A stretch of DNA of 64,000 bases, taken from the NCBI GenBank assembly GCA_015847255.1, contig JADLZK010009250.1, forward strand, positions 1 to 64,000. Direction: 5' to 3'. Origin of the DNA: Hyparrhenia diplandra (taxonomy: Eukaryota > Streptophyta > Magnoliopsida > Poales > Poaceae). A model generated the notes under the pieces. That model searched no databases. It was not told the DNA's origin and saw only the letters and a program-made list of their open reading frames with translations. The translations under genes and the position numbers were made by a program. How positions within the stretch are numbered: position 1 is the first letter of the stretch; every line of letters begins with the position of its first letter. Shown one piece after another: positions 1 through 13,400 of this stretch.

Positions 1-19
1 ATATAGGGAACTCCTCCTT

Positions 20-217
20 CTAACTTTCGAGGTGGAAATTAAGGTATCTGACTTGTGAGTTTCGGCAAGTGAAGTCGATGGTGCTCTTGAATTTGTGCCT
101 TAGTGAAAAAATCGGCCACTTGTAGTTAGAGGGCACATATTGAAGAACCATTGTTTTCTCGATGACAATGAGATCTGCAAACGAGTAGCCAACACCAATA
201 TGTTTTGTAAGCTCATG
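20..217 (-). pseudogene. Remnant of the C-terminal end of a Ty1/copia polyprotein (RNase H end)
   Basis: Read on the minus strand, the segment encodes a HELTKHIGV-type stretch followed by a LQYVPS-like stretch and a stop at 20-22. This is the usual order at the extreme C-terminus of copia RNase H (the TKHI motif followed by QLADIFTK-like residues). The DIFTK core is degraded here to PIFSLRHKF. No LTR is visible next to it. It is a fragment of an old insertion in the 5' flank or intron of the CPSF160 gene. Confidence 0.55.
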
Positions 218-439
218 CTTCTAATACCATAAAAGAAGAGTCCTAGATTTGGGTCTTCCCTTCGCTATCCACCGCCGCTGCGGCGCATCTTGTCTCTCCA
301 CCCCCCACCCAAGTGCAGGGGCGTCCAGCTACGGCGACATATCGTGGCCCGGTCCGTCGACTCCGCTAACTTAACCCTTTGGTGCAATCCGTTTCTGCTC
401 ATCCTTGGCAAGTTTTCTTGAGGACCACATCCGCGAGGA

Positions 440-560
440 ACCTCGGCCCCTATCTCCCCTGACCTGGGCTCGGATGGACTGCATCGTCAAGTCCTGGATT
501 GTATGCGCTCACCAACCTTGCCGACATCATCACCACCCGAGGCTCCTTTGCCCGGCCTCA
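440..560 (+). pseudogene. Possible copia gag fragment
   Basis: From about 465 the plus strand reads W-A-R-M-D-C-I-V-K-S-W-I, which resembles the conserved WxRLDxxVKSWI block of copia gag proteins. The frame does not continue on either side and no LTR flanks it. The surrounding GC-rich stretch (241-600) shows no other recognisable coding. Assignment rests on this single motif. Confidence 0.3.
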
Positions 561-1368
561 CTTACACACAAACACTTTTGAATGATGTTGCTGGGCTGAG
601 GCTGCAGCTATGCCTCTACCTTTCACATTTATTGTGCTTAGTCAAAAGTACATGAGGCCATCTACCAACCAAGGGCCATGCTGCCCATACTGCTTATTGC
701 TACCAACTCTACTACGGCCAGTCCTTGTTCCTATACTGTATGACAGAAGAGAGAGTAGGGGAGAGCAAGAAAGAAAGGGGAGCAGAGTAGTACCTGTTTC
801 AGTACTCCTATGACAGAAGGAAGAGAGGGTAGGGAGAGCAGCAGGTTATCTAACAATAGAGGGAGCGGCAACCCTGGAAAGAGGGATCAGGAGTTTGGGA
901 CTTCATATGCAGGTTCACACGCCAGGAGGGGAGGGTGACATGGGCTGCTGGTGTGCTGGGCTATCCCAGTTTTTACAACTTTCCCTTTTCCTTTTTTTCC
1001 CCATATCCCATCTTTAATTAATGCCTCTAACCTCCTATTTTGCATTTCCTTCGAGTGGCAAGGTGTTGCCACGTAACTACGCCCATAGCCACTTAAGTGT
1101 AAGGTGGTAGTTAGTTGCCACTCCTCGCCTTGCCTTACCGCCTTAATAACTATGCTTGAACCTAATTTTTGATGAAATGGTTACTACTTGAGTTAGGCAT
1201 ATTTGGTTTCCTTTGGGCTTGATCCACTATTCTTTAAACCAAAAATAATTACTAGTTGATTTTTCTATTGACATATGGTTGATTTCAATTTTGCTTGATT
1301 CTCTAATTTCTGTTGAAGAAATGATTAAATAATTACTAACTATACAGCATGGTCGTGTGTTATTATAG

Positions 1369-1464
1369 GTACTTCAGACAGGTGATGATCTAGGAGAAGT
1401 CACTGAAACAGTTGACTATAATGTTCAAAGCAAGCACAATTGCTGCTGGTAACTTGTTTGGGAG
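1369..1464 (+). CDS. CPSF160: CPSF160 exon a
   Basis: The exon begins after TATTATAG and ends before GTATGC. It encodes VLQTGDDLGEVTETVDYNVQ, then, after a one-base shift, ASTIAAGNLFGR. The shift is an extra A in the run at about 1427-1429. The last codon is split (AG|G) and is completed by the exon starting at 18464. Confidence 0.8.
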
Positions 1465-4400
1465 GTATGCCACTGCTAACCTTTATTATTTCATTTTAAC
1501 AAGGGAAAAATGCAAATGACACCCCAAATTCATTTTGTTGCAATGAGCCACCCCTAGTTTTGAATCACTCCCATATGCCCAAATGTTTCTGCCTGTTTTA
1601 AGACTGAGATGCCACTATAGGTGAAGCTAGCTGAGTTAGCATATTCAGGTACTCATCATCCTGCAGTAAAGACATAGCAATACCTGACATGGTCATCCCT
1701 TTCATCAATGATTTCTTTTGGTGAAAGCCCCAGAAAGATGTCAGGATTGCTGTTAGAAGTATCCTGATTTTAACAAATGAAAGGCTCAAAATTGGTGAAA
1801 AGCGGGCACAATAGCAGAATCTGACATGATTGTGCTTGAGTTTCATCAATGATCTTTCTTTAATTTTTTTTTTTCTTTTTGTGTTGGGTGTGTTTCTGTA
1901 CATGTGTCTAGGTGTGTCTTTACGCAGGAGATCTGCACCTCATTATATTAAGGAGGGTAAAGAACCCCAAAACACACAAACACACATTCAACACAACACA
2001 AACAGACTACAGCAGCCTAATATGCCTCAGAAAGCTGGAGGCTGACCAAACAACACCAGGGGCTAACCACCAGGGGAAGGGGCAGACAGGAGGGATAATC
2101 CCCCGAGCCCCTGCGAGGTCCCACAACCCACGCTCCTCTCCAGCCATGATTAAGGCGTGTTTGGCATGGCTCCGCAGAGCGAACTCCATGCCAGTGGTCG
2201 TGTGGAGCTAGCCAAACAACTCAACTCCAGAACTCCATGGAGCAGCCCAAACTCTGGAGGTTGTAGTGCAAATGGGCAGAGTTTTGGGAGCACCTCTCCC
2301 GCTGCTCCAGAATATCGTTTTGAATGTGGGCGTGGAGTTCAAAGAAAACTACCCGCAATGCCATTAGATTTACACAAGTTGAACCGTTTTCTTTTATGTT
2401 CTCCCCTCCCGCACCCTTCTCGCGATAAGCAGCTCGCGGTCTCTTCTCGCCCGAGGCGGCGCCGCTGGTCCTCACTCAGCGTGCGGCCCTCCCCTGCTTA
2501 GCCCACCACGCTGGGCAGTGCCGCCGGATCGGATCCCCTCGGCCGGGCGAAGATCCCTTCCCCATGCCTCCTTCCCTGCACATCCACCCCAACCCGAACC
2601 CCCTCCGATGCTGACCGGAAAGCAGAACCGAGCCTGCCTGGTTGACGGCGGAGCGAAGTTTAACCAAATCCGATGCACGGTCGGGCTGCTCAGGTCGGGT
2701 CACTAGTCCATGCGCGGTTGATGCCTGCCACGGAGCGCGACCATCAAGCCGTGCATGGCGGCATGCGCGCGGGTGGGCAAGAAGAGGATGGAAATAGATT
2801 GCGCGGGGTGGGCAAGAAGAGGATGGAAATAGATAGTTCAGGCTGACAGGTGGGACCCATGGAAGATGATGGAGCTGGTAGCCAAACACCTCAATTTGAG
2901 TCTGGAGTTTTGGAGTGGAGCTAGCTTCACCTGGAGTTTTAGTGGAGCGGCTCCACTTGGAGTTGGGGCCATGCCAAACAGCCCCTAAAGCTCCAGCAAT
3001 ACTTGGAGCTGACCCATTGAAAACACAGTGATTCTAGAGAATCCAGGCCCCAAGAATGATTAGGAATTAATGCCTTAACTTATCATTATAGTATAGAGGG
3101 TAAAGAACCCACAACACACAAACACACATTCAACACAACACACTCACACTACAGCAGCCTAATATGCCTCAGAGAAAGCTAGAGGCTGACCCGACAACCC
3201 AGGGGCTAACCACCAGGGAGGGGCCAGACAGGAGGGATAATCGTCGAGCCCCTGCTGAGGTCCACAGCCGACTACGCTCCTCTCCAGCCATGATTAAAGC
3301 TCCAGCAATACTTGGAGCCGACCCATTGAAAACACAGCGATTCACGGTGATTCCAGAGAATCCAGGCCCCAAGAATGATTAGGGAATTAATGCCTTGTCT
3401 TACCAGCTCAGAAGTAGCATTACTAGCTATTTCCCACCAATCAAGAAAGAATTTTTTCGAAGGTTGTGAGAAAAAGGTTGAAGACCGACCTGTCTTAGCA
3501 AAAGAAACCAAAATTCCTAGCAAAGAGTAGCCAACCAGGAGATGGTTAACGGTTTCATCCTCTTGGTCACAAAGTGGACAGCATTCCAGGCGGGGAAGCC
3601 CACGGCATGCAAGTCGATCTGCCGGCCAGCACCTATTGTGTGCAACAAGCCACATGAAGAACCGACATTTAGGTGGTGCCCAGGTCCTCGAATTTTTCTC
3701 CCATGTAGCAAAGAGGGTAGAACCTAAAAAGAAACTCTCATACGCTGACTTGGCTGAATACTGTCCACTGGAAGACAGCCTCCAGATGTGTCTGTTCTCC
3801 CTTTCTGGCTGTAGAAGCGGTACCTGAAAGGATGTCCCATAGATGAAGAAATTCAACAATTACACCAACAGTTAGAGCTCCCCTCTCTCCTCCCCCAGAG
3901 CTTCTCCATCCCTCAGGCACACCAAGACACCCCGGCTCTCTCCCTCGCTCTCCCTGCTCTCTCTGTTCAATCTCTCGCCGCCATGGATGCCTATACGAAA
4001 GCACACCTGTCGTGCTTCACGCACTATTTTTGTGTTCCAGGCCCGATTAGAAAGAGCTTCTTGGACTCTACACTTGATTCTTCTATTTGGAATGACAGAA
4101 ATACATGGATACATGCATGCCACACTTTTAAATTAGCCTTGTGGTTCAGTAAGGGACAGGAGTAAAGGACTACTTGTTGGTTCTATTACAGCACTGCAGG
4201 TCTCAAATTCTAGAGTCTCAGATTTAGAAAATTAACAAAAGATATTAAGAGATATGTCAGCCACATATTTGGACATGCCATCTACTGCATACAAGTGAAG
4301 GCAAAACATGGACAACAGTAATCAGGAAGTGGAAGTGGGGGAACAAAGAAAATCAAGCAACAAGAACTCCAGAAATACAGTATATTGAGGATGGACAGGC

Positions 4401-7400
4401 AGGCCCTTTTATGGGAGGTCGCTGATTCATGATGAGTTGCCAACAGCTGTTGAATCATCCTCTTTGACTCTTACATTGCGACCTTGCAGGAGCTGCTGTC
4501 GTGGCGATCGGCGGCTGCCTCCCCGATGCAGCGATTGACAAGCAGGGATCGGGGCGGCTTGTTGCTGACGGTCGTGGTGCGGAGTCGCTGCCCTCCCGCC
4601 GCGCCATTGCGCCGCGGTGTGCGAGTTGGTGTTAGAATAGATAATTGATTTCAAAGGGGCTAACCCTAGAAGGGTAGTCATATAGTTGCATACATGGGTC
4701 CGCCTCATGGGCCTAATACCTCATACTCCAACACGCTCGCAGCTTCTCGAATCCGCACCGAAGCGAGGTTGCGTGATCGACACCTAAGAAAAGAAGTACA
4801 ACACAGAGCCCCTACGCACGCAACTAGCCACGGGTGATGTTGAGGTTGAGCTGCACCTGCCTTAAGGTCGAGGATGGGAGACCCTTGAAGAAGATGCCTG
4901 GCGACCCGGGGAGGTGGTCGACATGCAGACCCGACCTCGGGCCGATGGCAACCCGGACACGGACAAAGCGAAGATCGATCTCCACATGCTTGGTCCCTGC
5001 GTGCTTTGCAGGGGTTGGTGGAGAGGTAGACGGCGGCGGCGTTGTCGCATGATGAGACGGCGTGGTCTCGAGAGAGCGTGGAGCTCGGGCGAGCTGCCGG
5101 AGCGCAGGAAGCCTCGGCCAGCGCCGTTAGCAGCAGTAGCGGTACTCGCCTCGGCCTTTGGAGCGGGAGACGGCCGGGCCGGCGCAAGCGACGGGACGAC
5201 AGGATTGCCGCCAAGGAGGCGAGCGTAGCCGAAGGTGGAAGCAGCCGAGTGTCAGGACACCGGCCCGGTCGGCGTCGATGTACACCACCCGCTTTCGGCG
5301 GTCGGGAGGCCGGTGAAGCGACAACCCGTAGTCCAGCGGTCGCGTGGCGGTAGCGGAGGAGGCGCTTGAAGCCGTCCAGTGGGGCTCTCGAGATCATGCA
5401 TGTAAGAGCAAATCTGGCGCACGCGCTATAGGTGATGTCCTACCGGTGAAGGTAAGGTAATCGGGCGCAAAGAAGACTCCGGTACTGGGCACCGCCATCG
5501 ATCGCGCCGCCTTGACAAAATTTTGCCCCGGTGTCAACCGGGAGTGGAGCAAGGCTTGCGGCTGGCCATCCTCGCCGCCCAGATATCAAGAGTGTACCGC
5601 CGCGCTGAAGAAGTAGTCCATGGGACCAGGCTCGACAAATGACCGGTGAAAGTGGTGGAGCGTGCCCCGATCCTTCAAAGGAAAACTCCCCACCAAGAAA
5701 TACCGATGATGCGGTGTAGTAGTGAAGGATCGAGGCCGCGGAAGACAATGTCATCAACATAGAGCGCCAGGTACGCAGCCCTCGGCCCATGGTGGTAGAT
5801 AAAAAAGGACGACCGACGACGCCTCCACAAAACCCGCTGATACCAAGAAGGTCGCAAACCGAGAGTGCCACGCCGAGGGCCCCGCTTGAGGCCGTAGGAG
5901 AGATTTGTTGAGCCTACAGACCATCTCGAGGGCAGAAGAGTCGACAAACCCCGCCGGCCGATCAGACGCAGTGGCTGTCTCGGTAAGGCTCCCATCGCGA
6001 GGAAGGCATTCTTGACATCAGTGATGTCGCCGGCGGGAAGCGAGCAAGAGCGGTGAGACACCCGTCGCGGGCGGTGGCCGGCTTCACCACCGAGGTGAAG
6101 GTCTCATCATAGTCAAGGCAGCGGCTGAGTGAACCAGCGAAGAACCCGGCGAAGCCTTATACGGCTCCGAGGTACCATCGGCCCGGCGCTTGTGTGTCCA
6201 AATCCACTTTCACGGTGGCGAGCGTTGGGCCGGGTGGGCGGGGCACGAATCCCAGAATACGGTTGGCGAGGAGACGCTACTCCTCTTCCATTTACCGCAG
6301 CGCCGTGAGGTGAGCCCGAGCAGTCTGCCTTGCAAGCGGAAGAGAGTACCGAGAGACTTACTTGAGTCGCCGAGCATCGCGCAGAGCTTACAGCGCGCGA
6401 GAGTACCCGCCGCGTGCCGCGTCACGCATCCGAGTAGGCGTGGCGCAGTCACGCGATGAGGCGGCCCGGGTAGTACATCGGCGTCCACGAGGCCAGCGGC
6501 CGGGACGCGCAGCGGAGAGTAAGCGTAGCTGGCGGTGAGGTAGCGCCGCGGTGAGCGAGCCACCCTACGTAGCGAAAAGTGGCGGGAACCGCCAGCGCCC
6601 TTTCGGGCCCGTAGACGCAGAGCAGCGGTCGAGGTACGCGTAGCACCCGCCTCGGGCAGCATGAGCCGGAATGCGTACACCGGCGTCCACAGGCAGCGTC
6701 GAGAGCACTCGGGCGAGCAGCCGGACCCACAGAGTGCCGAGTCGAGTGCGGCAGCAGGGGCAGCGGCGACACGCAGTAGGACTGCGAGGAAAGCGGTAAA
6801 AGGTAAAGTGTGAGCCACGAGTCGGCCAGGGACACATCTCAAAGAGGTCGAGGTCCGAAGAAGGCCCGTGGTGGTGAAAGGGAAAGCGACTCATCAAACA
6901 CCACATGGCGAGAGATGAGGACCCGACGAGAGGTGAGGTCATAGCACCGTGAACCCTTGTGGTCGGGAGAGTAGCCGAGGAAGACACACGTGGTCGAAGC
7001 GGGGCCGCTTTGTGATGAGCAGAGAGGCGGTGTTAGTAGCACGCGACACCCAAAGACACGGAGGTGCTCAGAAGCGCAGGAGGGTGCCGGGGAAAAGGGC
7101 ATGGTGAGGTGTGGAGCCGGGCAGGCGGCGGAAGGAAGAGCGGTTGAGGAGGTAGGTGGAGGTGTGAAGACTCTCGCCCGGGCGGAAAGAGGAAGGGACA
7201 CTCACAGAGAAGAAGGTGCGCAGGACGCCGCGGGTGGTACGGATGGCGCGCCCCGCTTTGCCGCTCGGGAGGAAGTATAATGGACAAGACATGTGGAGCC
7301 GGACCCCGTGCTCAAGGAAGAAGGCACGGGAGGGGCTGTTATCGAACTCACGGCCATTGTCACATCAACGGCCTTGATGGTGCAAAATTAACCGAGTCAA

Positions 7401-10400
7401 CACCCATGCGAAAAAGTGGTGAAGAGAGGGAAAAGCCTCCGATTTGGCACGCAAAGGGGAAAGTCCACCTAATAGTGCGAAAAATCATCAACCACCACCA
7501 AATAGTATTTATAGCCATAGTTACGATGATGAGGGAGATGTCCGGAGGTCGCGCCAATGTATAAGATCAAAACATGAGCCGCATGTGAAGTAGAAGAAGA
7601 AAAAGGAAGACGAACATGGCGCCGGGTTGGCACGCGCGATGACACAAATGCTCATCGCGGAGCTCGAAAGTACATCGAATGTCCGAGCTACTGGTGAGGA
7701 GGTGCATCAAGGCGCCACGCCCGTGATGGCCGAGGACGACATGCGCTGGCAGCGTAGGAGGTAGTGGCGCGAAAAGCGTACCGATAAAAAAGGCCGGGCG
7801 ACGAAGAGGAAGAAGACGCCGGAAAACCGAAGAGTGTAAAGGGGCCCCGTCTTTGCCACACCGAGCAGAGGACGCAGGGAAGCCAAATCCCTTCACAAGA
7901 AGACCGGAGGGAGTCAAACTCAACGAGTAACAAGAATTGTCACCAAAAACGACGAATAGAAAGGAGGTTGTGAACCATGGAAGGAACAACAAGAACATCG
8001 GGAAAGCGAAAAAGATCCGCGTGAGCGTCCCGCGTGACAGTAGCGACAGGAAGACACGACCCATTTGCGACCATGATGGGCGAAGGAAGGGAGGAAGAAG
8101 GAGGAGCAGACGAGCGAGTATACGCAGGGTCGGGAGTGGTGTGAGTGCGTGGCGAGTCGGCGACCCACTCGAGCCCGATAGAGAGGTCGAGGGACGCCGC
8201 GTCTTTGTGGTAAACGCCCAAGGCGCGCCGAGTCAACCAACGCGCGGCGAGATGCAAGGAGAGCAGTGGGCGCGAAAGTAAGCGGCGGAGAATCCTCACG
8301 GAGTAGATGTAGGAGTACCCGGAGAAGCACCGCCCGAACATGGCCGCCCTGATGGGCGGCGTGCCACGGAGCCGGCGCCCGAAAGTAGAGCCACATCGAG
8401 ATGCGCCCGACCCGCAGGTCTTTGGAGAGTGGGCGAGGAGCCACCAGGCGCGTGCGCGGAGGCTGCCGGAAGGTAGCGCCGCCCATCACCGCCCGCCGCA
8501 CCACGACCCGCGCCTTTTACGCCACGCAGCGGCAGCGGCCACCACCACCACCATGCGCCCACCGCTCGCAGGAGGTGCCAAGGAAACGCAGCGAGTGGAG
8601 ACGAGGCGCAGAGAGGTAGGTCGCGGCGAGAGTGCGTCGTAGTGGGCGAAGAGTGCCGGCGCGAGACCGCCATAAGCGAAACTCCCTGCTTTGGAGCTCC
8701 TCCATGACAAGGTAGATCCGCGGACTGCGGGGAAGGTGGGGAAGGGGCGACTCGGTGAGGATGCTCCTCGGTGAGCGTAGCGATGCTGAGGCGAAGACGC
8801 GGAGAGGCGTTGAGCACCGGAGATACGGTCCTCCACGGGCGGCCAAAGTCGCCAAGAGAGAGTCCGCCATAGCGCTTCATCTTGCTTGGCGAAACCGGGC
8901 CGACAGAGGTCACCACAGGCGAAAGTCCGGAAGCTGCGCCACCGAAACGCATGACCGCCGTGTCACCGGCGTTGCGAGAAACTTTTACCCTCAAAAGCGC
9001 CCGGCGCAGCAGCCTTGTCAGCGCGCTGCGCATTTGTAAGAAGGCGCGTGGAAAGTGCGGCGAATGCGTCGCGATCCGAGAGGGCGATACTTGTCTGAAA
9101 GCGGCAGCCGCTTGAGAGTGAGGTAAGCACACCGAGAATTACGCCGCAGAGGCATTAGTAAATGCGTCGAAATAGCAGCGCGAGGAAACAAAGTAGAGAC
9201 GAGGTCCCGCCCGGCGCGTAGAGATAGTGACTTCCGGCTTCGAGAGACGGCAGAGACGAGGAAAGGCGAGATATTTACGAGCTACCGCCCGGCTCTAGCT
9301 AAGTGAGGCTGAGGCCACAGCCCGGAAACGCCCGACGCGCGTGCGAGGATATCCGTAGTGAGGCAGCACGTATAATTATGCGCCCGCGGTACTCCACCCG
9401 ATACCGGTAACCCATGCCGTCGTGAAGCGGCGAGGAAAGGCGAAGTAAATTGCTCACCGGAAGGCAATACGGAGCGCCGAGCGCCGCCCCGCATGCGTTC
9501 GCGCTCCCATAGCGGCAGCGGCCTCACTGCCGAGCGGCTTTGCCCGCCGCGCGCCACTGCGAACGCGGCGAAACGTAGGTAGAAAGCGAGTCTGCGGCGA
9601 AACACGTTGGGCGGCGAGCGGCGTCTGGCGAGAGGAAAAGAGTTGAGTGCCGATCCGCGCTTTTCGCGCAGAAGCCCGGCGATAATTACGCCCGCCAAAG
9701 GATTTGCAGTCACAGGGAGGCATCGCGTAGGGCCCATAGAAGCGTTGAGCCGAGCACGAAACGCGATAGCCAAGCGGAGAGCTGGCGAAATGCGCCCGGC
9801 GTGTAGTAGGCGAAATTTCGGCTGTCAGCAGCGCACTGCTTACGGCATCTTTATGCTTGGCTACTGGCGGCGAGTATCCCACCCGCTAACTGAGTAATTT
9901 GAGAAACACTGAAGCGGCCCAGGAGCGTCTTTGGCCGGCCCGAAACACAGCGGCCGGGAGGCGAAGTGCATCCACGGCCCCAGATCCCCCGGCCCGGCGG
10001 CGGCCGTAGAAAAACCGGGCGCCCGACCACGGCAAACGCAGCACGCCCGGGCAGTGGCCGACCCGGGGCGGACCCGAAGTGCAGAGGGGAGGGGCACACG
10101 AGGGCCACCCGCAAGCCCACCTAAGGGGCGGCGAAGAAGGGAAGCTCCGGGCGCGGCACCCCTCGGCCCAGATTGCCGCCTTGGGAAGGCAGGAGGCGGC
10201 CGCTGAGTGGGAGGGCCGGCAATGCGCCGTCGCGCAAGATGGCTGGTGATTGGGGAGGGAGGGAAGTGGTGGAAGTAGAAGGGGCAGGGGGGGGGGGGCC
10301 GCCGGTCGCCGGCCATGGCGCCCGGGCGGCGGCGGCGGCGGGCAAGGCCCCGGTGGCGCGGGCCGCTCAGGGGAGGAGAGGAAGGGGATCGTGGATGGAT

Positions 10401-13400
10401 GGTCGATACCATGTTAGAATAGGATAATTGATTTCTCAATTGGGCTAACCCTAGAAGGGTAGTCATATAGTTATGTACAAGCATGGGCCTCATGGGTCTA
10501 GCCTCATGGGCCTAATACTCATACTCCAACGCATTTGGTGCTTGGTGCGTGGGCGTACGCATCATGGTCTAGGTGTTGGAGGAAGGATAATCTAGCATGA
10601 AGTTGGTTCAGGGCCGTATCCAATAGGCGAGATATGTATTGGACTATTGGCCCACGAGTGAATTTTTTAATTTGAACAAAAGTGGCGTATCGTATCGGAT
10701 ATGTATCCAACACGCAATACAACCCCTTGACGTATCCATGCAACACGGCTTGCGTGTTCAAGAAAAAAAAATTGGTGAAAAGTCATGAATCTATTGAGTG
10801 TGCGCAAAAGGGGGAGTGTTTGCGATAAAGCATGGGGTGGTCTTTTGCGATAAATACCTTAGGGTGGTCGGGTTTGGGGGGGTTGGGGAGGATTTCAAAT
10901 CGCGTTATTTGGGTGGTTTTTGCTATATTAGTATTATTTACTTTTTAGACTGTATTTGTTACAACGTTTTTTATACTAATAATGAGTATATTATGTGGGC
11001 ATCTTGAAAATCTTTTGGGAAGTTACTATTGAAGATAGACTTTATTTTTTATTAGTCCATATGTGTTATATTTGATTTAAGGAATACTGATTTTCACATG
11101 CTGAGGGAGAGAGTGATACATTTAGAGTTTTCATTACTCTTAACACAGCTAGGTTATGAAGGAGCTGTATACCAAAACTTTGCTAATTGACAGATCACGA
11201 GACCAAGTAGAGTTATGGGCTTGGATGTTTTTGGTTTGATTCTGAATAGTCGATGTCCATACTCCTTACTCTCATGATGACAATGTCTCTGTTATCCTTG
11301 TTTGTCTACTAGTTTCCCTTTTTTTTTCTCGAATGAGATGAGATAGGAGATCTGTTTTGCGATGTTATTTAACTCACCCAGACCGACATAGGAAGAGTTT
11401 TAAACATACGACACCAGACACAAAAACTCACCCAGACCCAAACACAGTTCAATGGATACATGTGCGCCACACACTTGAACAAAGGAAATGACCAAAGCTA
11501 AGAACACTAACCCTACTAATGGGTCCTGGAGGACATGAACTCCAGCTGTACACCAGAGGGTTCCCGGATCTACTGTTCACACTACCATGGACAATTGCCT
11601 GTCACCAAAAGGTTCCCTCCTCAACTGTCTGCACTACCAAGAACCATTGCTTATTTGCCTTAAGCGCTACTAGTTCCTTTCACATGGTATGCCAGTTCTA
11701 GCATCTTTTTAGTTATGAATTAAAATGCTCCATTACCGGTGGGACGATCGAGCATCGCCTAAGAAGGTTGACAAGTGTGACCCAAAACCAATTTGGGTTC
11801 ATGCCCGGAGGTTGACCATGGAGGCAATTTTCTTAGTACAACAGATTAATGGAGAGGTTTAGGGAGCGGCCAGAAGGACTTGCACATGGTCTTTATTGAC
11901 CTCTAGAAGGCGTATGACAAAATCGCAGAAACGTCATGTGGTGGGCCTTGGAAAACACAAAGTCCCAACTAAGTGTTGCCAAAAACATGGATCGAACGCC
12001 TGTAGGTCAGCTTGACCAGAGGGCCGCTGATTGAATTGAACTTGCAATGTCTTACTTACAAAGAGGGGGGGTGGCTTATATAGGCGCAGCTCCTTGCCTT
12101 TATTTAGGGGGCTAAAGCTTGCCTTTACTTAGGGGCTAAGCAACTTAAGGGCTATGCAAAGTAAGTGCAGGAAGGTAAGATACAAGTGCTAGGGATTAAC
12201 CGCTATCAATCTCCCCTAAGACCTAGCACTACATCGCCTTCTTCGGACCAATCCTCCCCTCATCTCACGAAATTTTGATCTTCCCAGACTTGGTAAGAAT
12301 GTCGGCCGGTGATGGGCTGTGGGGATGTAGGTGGCCTTGATGCTTCCATCTTCGGACATTCCCACGATGAAATGGAACTTGGTCCCGATGTGCTTGCTTA
12401 CGTCATGGAAGACCGGATTCTTGGCCAACGCGAGAGCACTTGCTGCCCACCCTCGCTCCACAACCTCCACGCCGCCTCTCGCCCGGCGAGTGCCGCGGCC
12501 GGCCGGCGGCACGGGCGGCCCGCGGGGGCTTGCTTTGATGCGGTGGTGGCGCGACGACTGCGCCTCGCGGCAACGGGGGCCACCACCTACGTTTGATTTA
12601 CCGGTGATGAGACGACCGCCGGGAAGAACATCGTTATTTGGTGCTTTCCGCTTGTGTCCACATCGCCGGCGTGAGGTCATTTGTCGCAGCAGTGGTGATG
12701 GCGCGTCGCGGTCGGCGCTCTTTGTAATGGGCGAATCCGGCGTTCACGCCATCACACACGAGCACGGCGCTTCGACGTACCGCGTGCTCGATGGGTGGGC
12801 GACTCCGCGACCGCTCGGTGGCCGGCAAGAACGCCATGAAATGCGTGGGTGTGTGCACAAGGTACGCCGGGCTTCCATCGACCCGCCGATACATCGTCGC
12901 ATCCACCTCCTCTCCAGGTGCTCTCCTTGCTCGCCCCGCCTTTCTCCTCCATCGGGGTGGGCTGATTGGATTGTATCCACCATGTCTCTCCCGCGGTGTG
13001 ATGTGATGCCCTTGGCATGGCGGTGGACCTCGACAGGGTAGTAGCGAGACGAGCGAGATCACTCATCTCGAATCGATCCTTCATGGCGGCCTTGAAGCTC
13101 ACCTCCCTCCCAATCGGCGCCGGTGATGATCGGGTCATCGGCGTGGACGCAGAGGCGATAGCCGGGGAGTCTCCACGTGTGGCCGGTACATCGCCGCCTC
13201 ATGCGCGCCGCCGAAGCCCATGCGCCGGCGTGGCGTCCGACTTCGTTCGGGAGGCGGCGCTTGCCGCACCCGTCTGACGCCTTCTTCAGCGGTACACCTT
13301 CCCTTCTTCTCCGCAACGGCGGCCGGCGGCTGCCGCCGCACGCACCTCCTCCTTGAGGTCGCCGTTGAGAAAGCGGACTTCACGCCCGTCCGTGGTGGAC

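Larger units (their letters stand above)
4630..10531 (-). mobile_element. Ty1/copia retrotransposon with very short LTRs, decayed
   Basis: Two copies of a roughly 104-120 bp terminal repeat (TGTTAGAATAG ... ATACTCCAAC) bound a 5.7-kb interior. On the minus strand the interior reads, in copia order, gag (about 10345-8500), protease (near 8300), integrase (about 8000-6840), reverse transcriptase (about 6100-5440) and RNase H (about 5400-4740). The primer-binding site lies next to the right-hand LTR, so the right LTR is the 5' one. No target duplication is evident. The whole interior is GC-rich and broken by many frameshifts. Confidence 0.85.

Noticed and set aside
4705..5397. Minus-strand ORF of 230 codons taken as an independent gene
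   Set aside because: Its N-terminal part is copia RNase H in frame and the remainder is the same domain out of frame; it ends within the LTR.
12331..13041. Long plus-strand ORF (236 codons) in GC-rich sequence
   Set aside because: It is antisense to the copia RT/RNase H fragments; GC-rich sequence with few A/T-rich stop codons produces long shadow frames here.
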